DNA of 64,000 nucleotides from Lachnospiraceae bacterium (GCA_009777715.1 WRLH01000005.1:62001-126000), one strand, 5' to 3'. Numbered from the stretch's first letter, positions 14,766 through 23,916 are shown. Made by a program: numbers and translations. The notes: generated by a model not told the origin, from the sequence alone.

Positions 14766-15770
14766 CTATGGGCGGAAAGTGCTTACGCTTGGCGGCCCAT
14801 AAAGCGGAGTCCGGAAAATCGTGACATCATCGCCAAAAGCCCGGTAATACACATAAAGTGAAGTCATATTAATGCTATTGTGGTTTCCCTCGCGGACAAT
14901 TTCGGCCCCGCTCCCATCAATGCCCATCCTTATCAAAGCCGGCTCGCTCCGGGAATTTTTCTGATAGAAAATAACCCCATTTCCGACATTATAAAAATCA
15001 ACCCGGTCAGAAGTCAAAACCTCGATGACATTATCAAAAATAGAATAACGGCAAAGACGGTAATTATTGTCAAGGTCCATAAAATAAATATAGCCATCCA
15101 GATAAATCGCGTTATAAGTATTGGCATGAAAAACTAGCGTTGAAAAGCCGGACTGCACATCAAGGGTGTAGACATCGTGGTCATCTTGGGTGCGTGAATA
15201 ATAAATAACCCCATTTGCAAACGATGACGGATTGGTGGCTTCGGTGCTTAACCGCCTGTCATTCTCGCCGTCAATCCCAATCCGGTAAAGGCTTAGCGGG
15301 TCTGAATCTTGGTAAAAAATGTCATTGCCGCCAAGGGTTGCGGTCAAAATATTGCCGGATTTCAAGACGGCTAAATCCCGCCCATTTGCTTTGCTCCGGT
15401 AAAGGCCTGGGTTTGAGCGGTAAATACCAAAACCATCGCCGGAAAAGCGGGTTGTGCCTTGTAAGAAGTAAAGGAAATCGCCGCCGGAATTGATGGAAAA
15501 GACGCTGAGGTCATTTATTTTTTTAATTTCTGTTTCGTCAGCATTCATGGAATAGAGGTTTCCATTTTCGTAGCTGTTGGAAAAATAAACCTTGCCGTCC
15601 GCTTCACAAAAAAGCCCGCCATTGTGCAGATTTCCGGCCGTGTTCCCAACAAGGTAGGGTGAGTTTGGGGGTATTTGCTCCGGAAGCAGGCTATAAACAA
15701 ATCCGCCGATGACCGCAAAAGCGATGAGGATTAGGATTGAGGAGGTGATTATTTTTTTCTTCTTCTTCAT
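14766..15770 (-). CDS. DUF5050-like membrane-anchored beta-propeller protein
   Basis: 334 residues from the ATG at 15770 (MKKKKKIITSS). An N-terminal membrane anchor (about 8-28) is followed by short repeats of the form GxxIYYxxxxDxxxLYRxxxDGxxxxxL. This is the pattern of DUF5050 / TolB-like propellers, which are usually extracellular and of unknown function. The frame stays open upstream to 15806, but that stretch lies inside the promoter repeat, so the inner ATG is preferred. If the -10 at 15777-15782 is used, the transcript would begin almost at the ATG. Confidence 0.7.
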   Translation of the reverse strand: MKKKKKIITSSILILIAFAVIGGFVYSLLPEQIPPNSPYLVGNTAGNLHNGGLFCEADGKVYFSNSYENGNLYSMNADETEIKKINDLSVFSINSGGDFLYFLQGTTRFSGDGFGIYRSNPGLYRSKANGRDLAVLKSGNILTATLGGNDIFYQDSDPLSLYRIGIDGENDRRLSTEATNPSSFANGVIYYSRTQDDHDVYTLDVQSGFSTLVFHANTYNAIYLDGYIYFMDLDNNYRLCRYSIFDNVIEVLTSDRVDFYNVGNGVIFYQKNSRSEPALIRMGIDGSGAEIVREGNHNSINMTSLYVYYRAFGDDVTIFRTPLYGPPSVSTFRP

Positions 15771-15780
15771 AGCTTCATTA

Positions 15781-15830
15781 TATATGAAATCTTTGCCCAC
15801 TTGCAAGCGTGAGTTTTATGGTTTAGAATC
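15781..15830. repeat. 50-bp duplicated promoter repeat, copy 1
   Basis: Identical over 50 bp to 17941-17990 and in the same orientation. TTGCAA (15801-15806) is its own reverse complement and can serve as -35 both ways. Rightward it is followed after 17 bases by TAGAAT (15824-15829). Leftward TATAAT (15777-15782) follows after 18 bases. Confidence 0.8.
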
Positions 15831-15835
15831 CCCTG

Positions 15836-16041
15836 CTGGAAAACATCTCCGGATTCGTTTATCAATATTTTCGTTTGAATCTAGTACTTTGTCTTTAAAT
15901 AACGGTTGTTATTTTTCTTTTCATGCCTTTTTTTCATGGCTAAATGCTATGTGTGTAAATCATCCGTCAATCGGTCAAAGGTTGATTTCCATTCCAGTTT
16001 TTATCGCTTCGATGTCCAGTAACTGGACATCGAATTTTTTT
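15836..16041 (+). ncRNA. Candidate small RNA between promoter repeat and terminator
   Basis: The rightward promoter of the 50-bp repeat would start a transcript near 15836. A strong intrinsic terminator lies at 16008-16041. The 170 bases between them hold no convincing gene, so a transcript of about 205 nt would be non-coding. A 116-residue frame overlaps the region but starts upstream of the promoter. No known RNA family was recognised. Confidence 0.35.
16008..16041 (+). terminator. Strong intrinsic terminator
   Basis: TTCGATGTCCAGT and ACTGGACATCGAA pair perfectly around one base and are followed by seven T. No protein gene precedes it on this strand. Confidence 0.85.
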
Positions 16042-16108
16042 GCTTTATCTCAACTATAGCTTCTGATAATGAAGTTTTCAAAATACTGTAAATATTGTAA
16101 AAAAATGC

Positions 16109-16137
16109 TTGACAAGCTGAAAAAAGTGTTTTATTAT
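16109..16137 (+). promoter_or_regulatory. Promoter of the small secreted Cys protein
   Basis: TTGACA (16109-16114), 17-base spacer, TATTAT (16132-16137). Confidence 0.75.
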
Positions 16138-16214
16138 ATTCTTGAATAATGTGGGGTGTGCCTTAGCACATCGTAACCCGAAAACCTTTTTTCAGAAACG
16201 GAAGGAGCAATATT

Positions 16215-16508
16215 ATGAGAAGATATAAAAAATTTCTGGCATTAGCCCTAGCATTAATGCTAATTGCCTCAACTTCACTTGTGGGTTTTGCTAATTCATG
16301 CGACCCACGGTGTAATGACCATGTCAGGCCAACGCCAACTAGCCAAACAGAATACAGACCTTATTCATGCGGGTTTTGCTCAAACCAAACGGAATCACGA
16401 GTCCGGCGCGTGACTAGAGACATTTGCTATAGTAATGGCGTTGCAGTTAAGACAGTAACTGTATATGGCGACTGGTCTGTCTGGCGCCACGGCTGCCCAG
16501 CTAAATAA
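16215..16508 (+). CDS. Small secreted cysteine-rich protein
   Basis: 97 residues. A clear signal peptide (MRRYKKFLALALALMLIAS, cut near AFAN-like 'GFANS', about residue 27) leaves a mature chain of about 70 residues. It has six cysteines in the pattern CxxxC, CxxC, C, C and many Arg and Thr. The even cysteine number and secretion suggest disulfides or metal binding. It has its own strong promoter and a GGAAGGAG ribosome binding site. No family was recognised. The next gene, a lipoprotein 103 bases on, may be cotranscribed. Confidence 0.75.
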   Translation: MRRYKKFLALALALMLIASTSLVGFANSCDPRCNDHVRPTPTSQTEYRPYSCGFCSNQTESRVRRVTRDICYSNGVAVKTVTVYGDWSVWRHGCPAK

Positions 16509-16611
16509 CATAGCTCCACCCAACCCCAGCACACCCCGCCTATTCACATTAAGCTTCGTGGGGAGCCCCCCACGGATTGAGTCTCCAACAGAAATCAAAT
16601 AAGGAAACCAC

Positions 16612-17922
16612 ATGAAAAAAATCCTGCCTATCTTTCTTGCCGTACTTTTCCTTTCTGCCTGTGCCGGGCAAGAAACTGCTCGCGATACATATGTAGCTGG
16701 CCAAGAGGACGATGAGATGGCAATTGTCCTTTCTGACAGCAAGGAAACCTTAGTACTTGGGATTTACCCAACTGTTGATGACCCTCTAAGACAGTCAGTC
16801 TTTTACTTTAACACAACCAACCCGCTTTACCAGATTGCGCTTAAGGAGTATGAGGACTCTGACCAGCTGAATGCCGACATCATGACCGGGAGGGCCCCGG
16901 ACATCATCTTGCTCCCGCCTTATTTCATGATGGATATTTATGCGGACAAGGGTGTTTTTGCCGACCTTTATCCCCTGCTTGACGCTGACCCTGGGATAGA
17001 CAGGGCCGATTTGCAGGAAAATATCCTCCGTGCTTACGAAACAGGCGGCCAGCTGTTTGCAATGCCAGTCACTTATTATATAATGACGGCTACAGCTGCC
17101 CGTGCGAACATGGGCGAGATGTCTTCATGGACGCTTGAGGAAATGATGGCTTATGCCAACGGGCTGTTGCCGGAAAGCCATGTTTTCTCCAACCATAGCA
17201 AATCGAGAGTCCTTGACTTATGCCTGATGCTTAGTTTCGAACAACTAACCGGCTGGAACGATGGCGGCCTGTTTGACCGTGGTTTGTTTCTTAAGATAAT
17301 CCATTTTGCCAACCAGTTCACCCCTGACCACTACTATAAAAGCGGCCTTATTTTTGACCAGATCCGGGACGGCCAAGTCCAGGTTGAGGCTAGGCCAGTA
17401 TATGACCTTAGCTCAGTCCAATTCTTGCGGTTTATCTTTAATGAGCCAATCGTCTACATCGGTTATCCAACCGATGACGGCAATGGGAGTTTTGCCAGGT
17501 CAGAGACGTTAGTCGCAATAAGCCAAAGCTGCCCTTATCCGGAAGCGGCCTGGTCATTTTTGCGCAGTATGCTGGACGAAGTGCCTCAATTCAATTTCGC
17601 TAACATATCATTAAGCTTGCCCATCAGGAAAAGCGCCCTTGAAGAGTATATGTATAATTATGTGCTAACAAATAGGCCGGGTGGCCGCATTACCTTTAGG
17701 GGAAGCGATGTTGTCTTTGAGTTTTACCGGGCCACGGAAGATGAAAAGCAGGAATTGCGGGATTTAATTGATAGCATCACTAAAATACGCAGCTGGGATG
17801 CGCGGATTGACGACATTCTGCGCGAAGAGGCCCAAGCTTTTCTGACCGGGGAAAAATCGGCTGACGATGCCGCCGATATCGCCGCCAACCGGATTGAGAT
17901 TTATCTGAGTGAAATAAGATAG
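16612..17922 (+). CDS. Extracellular solute-binding lipoprotein (ABC importer, family 1 type)
   Basis: 436 residues. The lipobox LSAC puts the lipidated cysteine at residue 17. The fold signature of a sugar-type solute-binding protein is visible: 'MTGRAPDIILLPPYFMMDIYADKG' near 100-120, then 'YETGGQLFAMPVTYYI' and 'EAAWSFLRSMLDE'. It would capture a substrate outside the membrane for an ABC permease, but no permease or ATPase gene is next to it, so it may be an orphan receptor or sensor. AAGGAAACC precedes the ATG. Confidence 0.82.
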   Translation: MKKILPIFLAVLFLSACAGQETARDTYVAGQEDDEMAIVLSDSKETLVLGIYPTVDDPLRQSVFYFNTTNPLYQIALKEYEDSDQLNADIMTGRAPDIILLPPYFMMDIYADKGVFADLYPLLDADPGIDRADLQENILRAYETGGQLFAMPVTYYIMTATAARANMGEMSSWTLEEMMAYANGLLPESHVFSNHSKSRVLDLCLMLSFEQLTGWNDGGLFDRGLFLKIIHFANQFTPDHYYKSGLIFDQIRDGQVQVEARPVYDLSSVQFLRFIFNEPIVYIGYPTDDGNGSFARSETLVAISQSCPYPEAAWSFLRSMLDEVPQFNFANISLSLPIRKSALEEYMYNYVLTNRPGGRITFRGSDVVFEFYRATEDEKQELRDLIDSITKIRSWDARIDDILREEAQAFLTGEKSADDAADIAANRIEIYLSEIR

Positions 17923-17940
17923 GAGTTTTAGAACCTCATC

Positions 17941-17990
17941 TATATGAAATCTTTGCCCACTTGCAAGCGTGAGTTTTATGGTTTAGAATC
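17941..17990. repeat. 50-bp duplicated promoter repeat, copy 2; promoter of pheA
   Basis: Identical to 15781-15830. Rightward TTGCAA (17961-17966), 17 bases, TAGAAT (17984-17989) would drive pheA-ppk1. The leftward -10 is poorer here. Confidence 0.75.
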
Positions 17991-17993
17991 ATA

Positions 17994-18016
17994 AAAACGA
18001 ATCTACGATTCGTTTT
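17994..18016 (+). promoter_or_regulatory. Leader hairpin before pheA
   Basis: AAAACGAATC-tac-GATTCGTTTT forms a perfect 10-bp hairpin immediately after the promoter. It resembles a short terminator or attenuator, but the T run is only four bases. No leader peptide rich in Phe was seen. Confidence 0.45.
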
Positions 18017-18063
18017 GCAAATATTGTGCCTATCGGCTCAAAGTTTGCAAGTTTTGGAGAAGC

Positions 18064-19203
18064 GTGGTTATTAGTATGAGCTTAGATGGATTAAGAAAAC
18101 AAATTGATGTGATTGACCAATATCTTGTTTCCTTATATAAGGAACGCTTGCTGGTTTCAGGGCGGATTGCCGCTGACAAAATTCTGACGGGGAAGCCAGT
18201 CCAAGACCGCGAGCGGGAAATGGAAAAAATTGCCAGCGTAATGGGGAAAGGCGAAAATGAATTTGAGCGTCACGCGATTGCCGGGCTGTATGAGCAGATA
18301 ATGGCAGTCAGCCGCAAACTCCAGTATCGCATTATTGCCGAAAATGAAAAAGAAGAAGCCATTTCTTTTACGATGGTTGATAAGCTTGACCTAGAAAATG
18401 CCAAAGTCGTTTTCCAAGGGGCGGAAGGTTCTTATTCGCAAGCCGCGATGGAGTCATATTTTTGCGCAGGGATAAAAAGCTGTCATGTTGAAACCTTTAA
18501 AGACGCGATGGAGGCCCTTGCCGGGGGGAAAGCTGATTTCGCGGTCCTGCCTTGGGAAAACTCAACCGCAGGTTATGTTACGGAAGTATTTGATTTGCTG
18601 GCCCAATTTGACAATTATATTGTTGATGAGCAGGAGCTTTTGATTGAGCATTGCCTGTTAGGGCAAAAAGGGAGCAGTTTAAGCGAGATTGAGGCCGTTT
18701 ATTCGCATAAGATGTCGTTGCTGCAAGCGGCTTCATATTTGGGAAAATTTCCCGGCTGGAAGCAAAACGTTTGCGATAACAATGCTTTTGCTGCCCGCTT
18801 TGTTTCCGAAAGCGGAAATAATAAATATGCGGCGATTGCCGGGGAAAAAGCCGCCGAAATTTACGGCTTAGAGGTTCTCGCGACCGGAATCAGCCAATCT
18901 GTAACGAATACGACCAAATTTATTATTGCCACAAACCAAAAGATTTTCCGGAGCGGGGCAGGCAAAATCAGCATTTGTTTTGAAGTGCCTCACCAAAGCG
19001 GCTCACTTTACCAGATGTTGTCGCATTTTATTTTTAATGATCTAAATCTTAACCGGATCGAAAGCCGCCCGATTCCGGAACGTGATTGGGAATACCGCTT
19101 TTTTGCCGATGTTGAGGGAAACCTTACTGATAGTGCGGTAAAAAATGCGCTGCGCGGCCTCAAATTCGAGGCGGTTAATCTAAAAATATTAGGGAATTAC
19201 TAA
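18064..19203 (+). CDS. pheA: Bifunctional chorismate mutase / prephenate dehydratase
   Basis: 379 residues. It converts chorismate to prephenate and then to phenylpyruvate, the committed route to phenylalanine. The chorismate mutase domain occupies about 1-95 (LRKQIDVIDQYLVSLYKERL, VQDREREME). The dehydratase domain runs from 'VFQGAEGSYSQAA' near 120 to 'NTTKFII' near 300. A C-terminal ACT domain with the Phe-binding 'NRIESRPI' completes it, implying feedback inhibition. The frame begins at GTG 18064; the ATG four codons in (MSLDGLRKQ) is an alternative start. Only four bases separate it from ppk1. Confidence 0.95.
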   Translation: MVISMSLDGLRKQIDVIDQYLVSLYKERLLVSGRIAADKILTGKPVQDREREMEKIASVMGKGENEFERHAIAGLYEQIMAVSRKLQYRIIAENEKEEAISFTMVDKLDLENAKVVFQGAEGSYSQAAMESYFCAGIKSCHVETFKDAMEALAGGKADFAVLPWENSTAGYVTEVFDLLAQFDNYIVDEQELLIEHCLLGQKGSSLSEIEAVYSHKMSLLQAASYLGKFPGWKQNVCDNNAFAARFVSESGNNKYAAIAGEKAAEIYGLEVLATGISQSVTNTTKFIIATNQKIFRSGAGKISICFEVPHQSGSLYQMLSHFIFNDLNLNRIESRPIPERDWEYRFFADVEGNLTDSAVKNALRGLKFEAVNLKILGNY

Positions 19204-19207
19204 AGGT

Positions 19208-21301
19208 ATGCCCAAATATCCCACCGCATTTTCCCATGCAAGCAATTATTTTAACCGTGAACTAAGCTGGCTATTGTTTAACCAGCGTGTTTTGGGCGAG
19301 GCAAAGGATAATCTTAATCCCCTTTTTGAACGCCTGAAATTCCTTGGCATTACCGCGTCAAATCTTGATGAATTTTTTATGGTGCGAATAGCGGCCTTAA
19401 AAGATATGGTTGACGCGGAAATAAAGCGGGCCGATATATCGGGAAAAATGCCAAGCGAGCAGCTTAAGGACATAAACAAGGCCGTCCATCAATTGGTCAA
19501 AGAGCAATACGATACTTACAACCGCTCACTTTTGCCGAAGCTTAAGCAAAATGGCTTGCGGATCATTAAGCGTCATGAGGAGCTTAATGAAAAAGAAGCG
19601 GCTTATGTTGACCGTTATTTTGCCGAAAATATTTATCCGCTCCTTAATCCAGTTAAAGTGCTGTCTTCGGGCCTTTTTCCGCTTTTTCGCAATAAATCAT
19701 GTAATATCGGGGTTTTATTAAGGAAAAAAATAGACAAGTCTAAGAAAAATATCGAATTTGCCGCCGTCCAAGTTCCAAGCGGCCTCAAACGGATTATTTT
19801 AGTTTACGCCGATAAAATAACGAGTGTTATTTTATTAGAAGAGGTGATTGAGCGGAATATCCAAAAACTGTTTTTAGGCGATGAGATTATCACAACCGCC
19901 CATTTCCGGATTATGCGGAGTGCGGACCTTAATATAGAAGAAGATGAGACTGAGGACTTGCTCGTTGAAGTTGAAGAGCGGTTAAAAATGCGGCAACGGG
20001 GCGAGGCAATCCGCTTAGAAGCCGAAGCAGGAATAGACAAACGATTGCTTAAAATAATTAACGGCGGGCTTTCGATGAAGCGCGAGGATATTTTTTTGGT
20101 TGACGGGCCGCTTGATTTGGCTTTCCTAATGAAAATGGACAGCTTATCAGGGTTTGGGCATTTGAAAGAAAGCATTTACCCGAAACCTGCGCCTCTTCCC
20201 GGCTTTTGTGCAGGGATGGATATTTTTGCGAAAATCCGCGCAGGTGATATTTTGCTCCACCACCCTTTTGAGGATTTTACCCCGGTCGCGGAATTTGTAA
20301 GGCAGGCGGCCGTTGATGACAACGTCCTTGCGATTAAGCAGACTCTTTACCGGGTCAGCGGAAATTCACCGATTATTGCTTCGTTAGCCCTTGCGGCCGA
20401 AAATGGCAAGCAGGTTACGGTTCTTGTTGAGCTAAAGGCGCGTTTTGATGAGGGAAAAAATATTGTCTGGGCAAAAAAATTGGAGCAGTCCGGCTGTAAT
20501 GTCATTTATGGTTTGGCTTATCTTAAAACGCATTGCAAAATTACCTTGGTTGTCCGTCGTGAAGCAGAAAATATCCGCCGTTATGTCCATCTGGGGACTG
20601 GAAATTATAATGACCAAACGGCAAGGCTTTATACCGATTTGAGCCTTTTTACCTTAAATGAAAAAGTCGGGGCGGACGCAGCCGCCGTATTTGAGATGCT
20701 TTCCGGCGGTTTGGAGCCGCTTAACTTAAACAAGCTTTTCCTTGCCCCTTGGGGGTTAAAGGAACGCCTTTTATATTTAATCGGCCGCGAGGGGGAAAAT
20801 GCAAAAGCCGGGCGGGCAGGGCATATCATCATGAAAGTTAATTCGCTCTGTGATAAAGATATTATTGAAGCTTTATATCTTGCCGCCAGTTTTGGGGCAA
20901 AGATTGATTTAATCGTCCGTGGGATTTGCTGTTTGAAAACAGGGCTCAAAGAGCTTAAAAAGCGGATTAGGATCCGCTCGATTATCGGCAATTTCCTTGA
21001 GCATAGCCGGATTTTTTATTTTGCGAATGATGGGAATCCTTTGTATTATGCAAGTTCCGCCGACTTAATGCCCCGCAATTTGGAGCGGCGCGTTGAAATA
21101 ATGTTCCCGATTGAGCAGCCGGATTTGGTTGCCAAGATGAAGCATATCATTGAAACTTTGCTTGCTGATACGGCGAAAGCGCATTTTATGGCTGATGATG
21201 GGTCTTACCGTAAAATTGGCAAACGCGGGAAAGAGCTTTTTAATTCCCAGCTTGAGTTTGGGCTTAAGGCGGTGGGGACACCAGGGCCTCCGAGTTCATG
21301 A
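19208..21301 (+). CDS. ppk1: Polyphosphate kinase 1
   Basis: 697 residues, the usual length. It makes inorganic polyphosphate from ATP reversibly. The N-terminal 'YFNRELSWLLFNQRVL' and 'LDEFFMVRIAALK' are diagnostic. H442 (LKTHCKITLV) matches the autophosphorylated His435 of the E. coli enzyme, and H461 (VHLGTGNYNDQTARLYTD) matches His454. It is cotranscribed with pheA. The last residues (GTPGPPSS) are encoded by DNA resembling the loop of the short palindrome that follows, so the C-terminus may have been altered by a repeat. Confidence 0.95.
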   Translation: MPKYPTAFSHASNYFNRELSWLLFNQRVLGEAKDNLNPLFERLKFLGITASNLDEFFMVRIAALKDMVDAEIKRADISGKMPSEQLKDINKAVHQLVKEQYDTYNRSLLPKLKQNGLRIIKRHEELNEKEAAYVDRYFAENIYPLLNPVKVLSSGLFPLFRNKSCNIGVLLRKKIDKSKKNIEFAAVQVPSGLKRIILVYADKITSVILLEEVIERNIQKLFLGDEIITTAHFRIMRSADLNIEEDETEDLLVEVEERLKMRQRGEAIRLEAEAGIDKRLLKIINGGLSMKREDIFLVDGPLDLAFLMKMDSLSGFGHLKESIYPKPAPLPGFCAGMDIFAKIRAGDILLHHPFEDFTPVAEFVRQAAVDDNVLAIKQTLYRVSGNSPIIASLALAAENGKQVTVLVELKARFDEGKNIVWAKKLEQSGCNVIYGLAYLKTHCKITLVVRREAENIRRYVHLGTGNYNDQTARLYTDLSLFTLNEKVGADAAAVFEMLSGGLEPLNLNKLFLAPWGLKERLLYLIGREGENAKAGRAGHIIMKVNSLCDKDIIEALYLAASFGAKIDLIVRGICCLKTGLKELKKRIRIRSIIGNFLEHSRIFYFANDGNPLYYASSADLMPRNLERRVEIMFPIEQPDLVAKMKHIIETLLADTAKAHFMADDGSYRKIGKRGKELFNSQLEFGLKAVGTPGPPSS

Positions 21302-21303
21302 GC

Positions 21304-21333
21304 TGTCATTGCGGCCTCCGAGCCGCAATCTCG
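21304..21333. repeat. Short palindromic repeat
   Basis: ATTGCGGC-ctccga-GCCGCAAT, matching the one at 9820-9848, directly after ppk1. Confidence 0.75.
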
Positions 21334-21339
21334 TAAATC

Positions 21340-21396
21340 CGCGCGATTGAGAGTGTGGATTTATCGCTTGACTCGCTTTTCGCTCCGAGAGATTCT
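21340..21396 (-). repeat. Family A outer half-unit
   Basis: Holds CCGCGCGATTGAGAGTG, GACTCGC and TTTCGCTCCGAGAG, the outer arm of family A, directly before full copy A4. Confidence 0.75.
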
Positions 21397-21543
21397 CCGC
21401 GCGTTTGAGAGCTGCCGATTCAACGCCCGACCCGCTTTCGCTCCGAGAGAATCGTTGCGTTACATAAATTCGCAAAGTACGCGAATTAAGTAACGACGAT
21501 TCTCAAGGGTCGGTCTTATGAATCGCACTCTCTCTCGCACGAT
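21397..21543 (-). repeat. Family A structured repeat, copy A4
   Basis: Core stem GAGAATCGT/ACGATTCTC, with apical stem AATTCGC/GCGAATT in place of ATGCGGT/ACCGCAT. Both arms have changed together, the clearest single case of compensation. Confidence 0.9.
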
Positions 21544-21625
21544 GAAGGGCTTGGTAATAGTCTGACAATCCTGTTGGAGGTACGCAACAATGACAAGAGA
21601 CAAAAAGTCGTAACTGGTATGTGCA

Positions 21626-21827
21626 ATGAGCAAAAATTTTCCACATACTGCCCTTTGAGACAAGAAATCAATAAATGCACAATTGAGGGGAAAATAAAAA
21701 AAATCGCGAGCAATATTCCTGACTATAAAATAGGAATTTGCCGCGATTTATTTTTATGGCCGAAAATTGGGCATTTAGTCTTTGATTTCGCAGTCTCACG
21801 GGCATAAGTGGAAATTTATTTGCTCAT
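21626..21827. repeat. Family C long hairpin repeat, copy C2
   Basis: Second copy of the roughly 200-bp hairpin. Ends ATGAGCAAAAATTTTCCAC and GTGGAAATTTATTTGCTCAT are identical to C1, and in this copy the pairing extends outward through GTGC/GCAC. Like C1 it follows an A element at the same distance, with a shared AAGTCGTAAC in between. Confidence 0.85.
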
Positions 21828-21847
21828 GCACTTAAGTTGTAGCCTTG

Positions 21848-21878
21848 GTGAATCGACACTCTCAAACGCGCGGAGTTG
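21848..21878 (+). repeat. Family A 3' half-unit remnant
   Basis: GGTGAATCGACACTCTC and AACGCGCGG, the inverted partner of the outer arm of A4 on the far side of C2. Confidence 0.7.
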
Positions 21879-21926
21879 GCCTCTAAGGCCCTGATGACAG
21901 CAAGGATAATTTTTTCCCGCAAAAAC

Positions 21927-21955
21927 TCGACAAGCGCAAAATTTCATGGTATATT
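21927..21955 (+). promoter_or_regulatory. Promoter of gltX
   Basis: TCGACA (21927-21932), 17-base spacer, TATATT (21950-21955). The leader that follows holds a TTGAGG..GCC/GGC..CCTCAA stem at about 21963-22001 without a T run. No T-box signature was found. Confidence 0.6.
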
Positions 21956-22025
21956 CAACTAGTTGAGGAATCCACGCCTTAGCGGCGCAACCTCAATAAA
22001 AGATTTCTGCTTAGATTGGAGCAAC

Positions 22026-23483
22026 ATGAAAATTAGGACCAGATTTGCCCCAAGCCCAACGGGGAAAATGCACGTCGGCAACCTCCGCTCGGCGCTTTAT
22101 GAATACCTGATTGCCAAACACTCCGGCGGCGACTTTATTATCCGCATTGAAGACACCGACCAGGAACGCTTTTTAGAAGGCGCAACCGAAATTATTTTTA
22201 ATACCCTCAAACAAGCCGGGCTGGAATATGATGAAGGGCCGGGACGCGAGGGCAAGTTTGGCCCTTATGTGCAAAGCGAGCGGAAAGCATTAGGGATATA
22301 CCGGAAATATGCGGAAGAACTGATTAAAAAAGGCGAGGCCTACTATTGCTTTTGTGCCAAAACAGAAAAGCGCGGAACTGACCCATTGGAAAATGCAAAG
22401 GATTCACCAATCGAAGCTAACGTTTATGACAAAAAATGCCTAAGCCTCACAAAAGAAGCAATAGAAAAAAACTTAGCCGCCGGAATCCCTTACGTAATCC
22501 GCCAAAACAACCCCCGGACAGGAACAACCACCTTTCATGATGAACTTTACGGCGATATCACGGTTGAAAATACAGAGCTTGACGATATGATATTGCTAAA
22601 ATCAGATGGTTTCCCGACCTACAATTTTGCCAATGTCGTAGACGACCATCTCATGGAAATAACCCATGTCGTCCGCGGCAACGAATATCTTTCGTCCTCG
22701 CCAAAATATAACCGCCTGTATGAAGCTTTTGGCTGGCAAGTGCCAATTTACGTGCATTTACCGCTTATTACTGATACCGAACACAAAAAACTTAGCAAAA
22801 GAAGCGGGCATTCATCGTTTGAGGATTTGCTAGGGCAAGGCTTCATTCCGGAAGCAATCGTTAATTTTATTGCCTTGCTTGGCTGGAGCCCGGAATCAAA
22901 CCAAGAAATATTTTCATTGACCGACTTGGTCAACACCTTTGATTATAAACGGATCTCCAAAGCTCCGTCAGTCTTTGATATCGGCAAACTCCGCTGGTTA
23001 AACGGCGAATATATCAAGATGATGGAACTTGAAAAATTTTACCAGCTGGCCTTGCCCCATCTTAAACAGGCGATTAGGAAACCGCTTGATTTAAGGAAAA
23101 TTGCCGAAATGGTCAAAACGAGAATCGAATTATGGTCAGATATCCCCGCTTTGGTTGATTTTTTTGAAGAGCTTCCCGAATATGACATCGCCATGTATAC
23201 GCATAAAAAGATGAAAACTAACCGCGACAGTGCCTTGGCGGTTTTAGAAGCAATTCTTCCGGTCCTTGCGGCGATTGACGATTACAGCAACGACACTTTA
23301 TATGAAGCGGTAATTGATTTTGTCAACCAGAATGAATTCAAAAACGGCTATGTCATGTGGCCGATTAGGACGGCCGTTTCCGGCAAGCAGATGACCCCGG
23401 CTGGGGCGACAGAAATCATGGAGATACTGGGCAAAGAAGAATCACTTAAACGGATTAGGAAAGGGATTGAAATTTTAGCTTAA
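22026..23483 (+). CDS. gltX: Glutamyl-tRNA synthetase
   Basis: 485 residues from ATG 22026, preceded by GGAGCAAC. The frame is open from TTG 21963, but the conserved N-terminus [13 protein letters not shown] fixes the inner start. It charges tRNA-Glu, and possibly tRNA-Gln for later amidation, as in many Firmicutes. The class I signature HIGH is HVGN at about residue 17, and the KMSKS loop is KLSKRSG near 258. Length and motif order are normal. Confidence 0.95.
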   Translation: MKIRTRFAPSPTGKMHVGNLRSALYEYLIAKHSGGDFIIRIEDTDQERFLEGATEIIFNTLKQAGLEYDEGPGREGKFGPYVQSERKALGIYRKYAEELIKKGEAYYCFCAKTEKRGTDPLENAKDSPIEANVYDKKCLSLTKEAIEKNLAAGIPYVIRQNNPRTGTTTFHDELYGDITVENTELDDMILLKSDGFPTYNFANVVDDHLMEITHVVRGNEYLSSSPKYNRLYEAFGWQVPIYVHLPLITDTEHKKLSKRSGHSSFEDLLGQGFIPEAIVNFIALLGWSPESNQEIFSLTDLVNTFDYKRISKAPSVFDIGKLRWLNGEYIKMMELEKFYQLALPHLKQAIRKPLDLRKIAEMVKTRIELWSDIPALVDFFEELPEYDIAMYTHKKMKTNRDSALAVLEAILPVLAAIDDYSNDTLYEAVIDFVNQNEFKNGYVMWPIRTAVSGKQMTPAGATEIMEILGKEESLKRIRKGIEILA

Positions 23484-23652
23484 AAAATTTTTATCAAAGT
23501 AAGTTTTATATTTTATTAAAGTACTAAAATAAAAACGCAAATAATAAGATAGTATCAATTAAAGCCTTGGCGGAATTTACGGCGTAAGATTAAGAAAAGA
23601 AAGCAAAACCGAACCGATGATCGGCTTTGTTTGGAAAGGCATGGTGATTAAA

Positions 23653-23916
23653 ATGAATGAATATGATGATTTAGTATTGGGCTGTTTTTTGACAAAACAA
23701 GAAAAATTATTCCCTGAGCCGGTTTGTGAAAACTTGGAAGAAGCAGAAGCTTTTTTAGAGGAATGTATGGCAATTGTTGTTAATTCAGCCGATGAAGTCT
23801 GGGAGTATTTTTTGGAAGAGGGGCTTGACCTTGGCGGCCTTTCAAAAGATGAATTGCTGGAAGCCGAAGAAGTCTTTGCCGTCGGTGATGGTCGTTATTT
23901 GATTGTGCAGGGGTAG
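23653..23916 (+). CDS. Small acidic protein of unknown function
   Basis: 87 residues from ATG 23653 (MNEYDDLVLGCFLTKQ). The longer frame from ATG 23617 is possible, but the purine-rich GGAAAGG lies at 23633-23639 and favours an inner start. The chain is rich in Glu and Asp and ends in 'VFAVGDGRYLIVQG'. I recall similar proteins in clostridial genomes but not a tested function. Its last 22 bases overlap the 3' end of the HAD gene on the other strand. Confidence 0.65.
   Translation: MNEYDDLVLGCFLTKQEKLFPEPVCENLEEAEAFLEECMAIVVNSADEVWEYFLEEGLDLGGLSKDELLEAEEVFAVGDGRYLIVQG

Noticed and set aside
15709-16059. 116-residue frame on the plus strand.
   Set aside because: It starts in the antisense of the DUF5050-like gene, has a poly-Phe stretch from that gene's Lys codons, and ends across the terminator.
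21956-22025. T-box leader for gltX.
   Set aside because: The leader is too short and lacks the T-box sequence and terminator; only a small hairpin is present.
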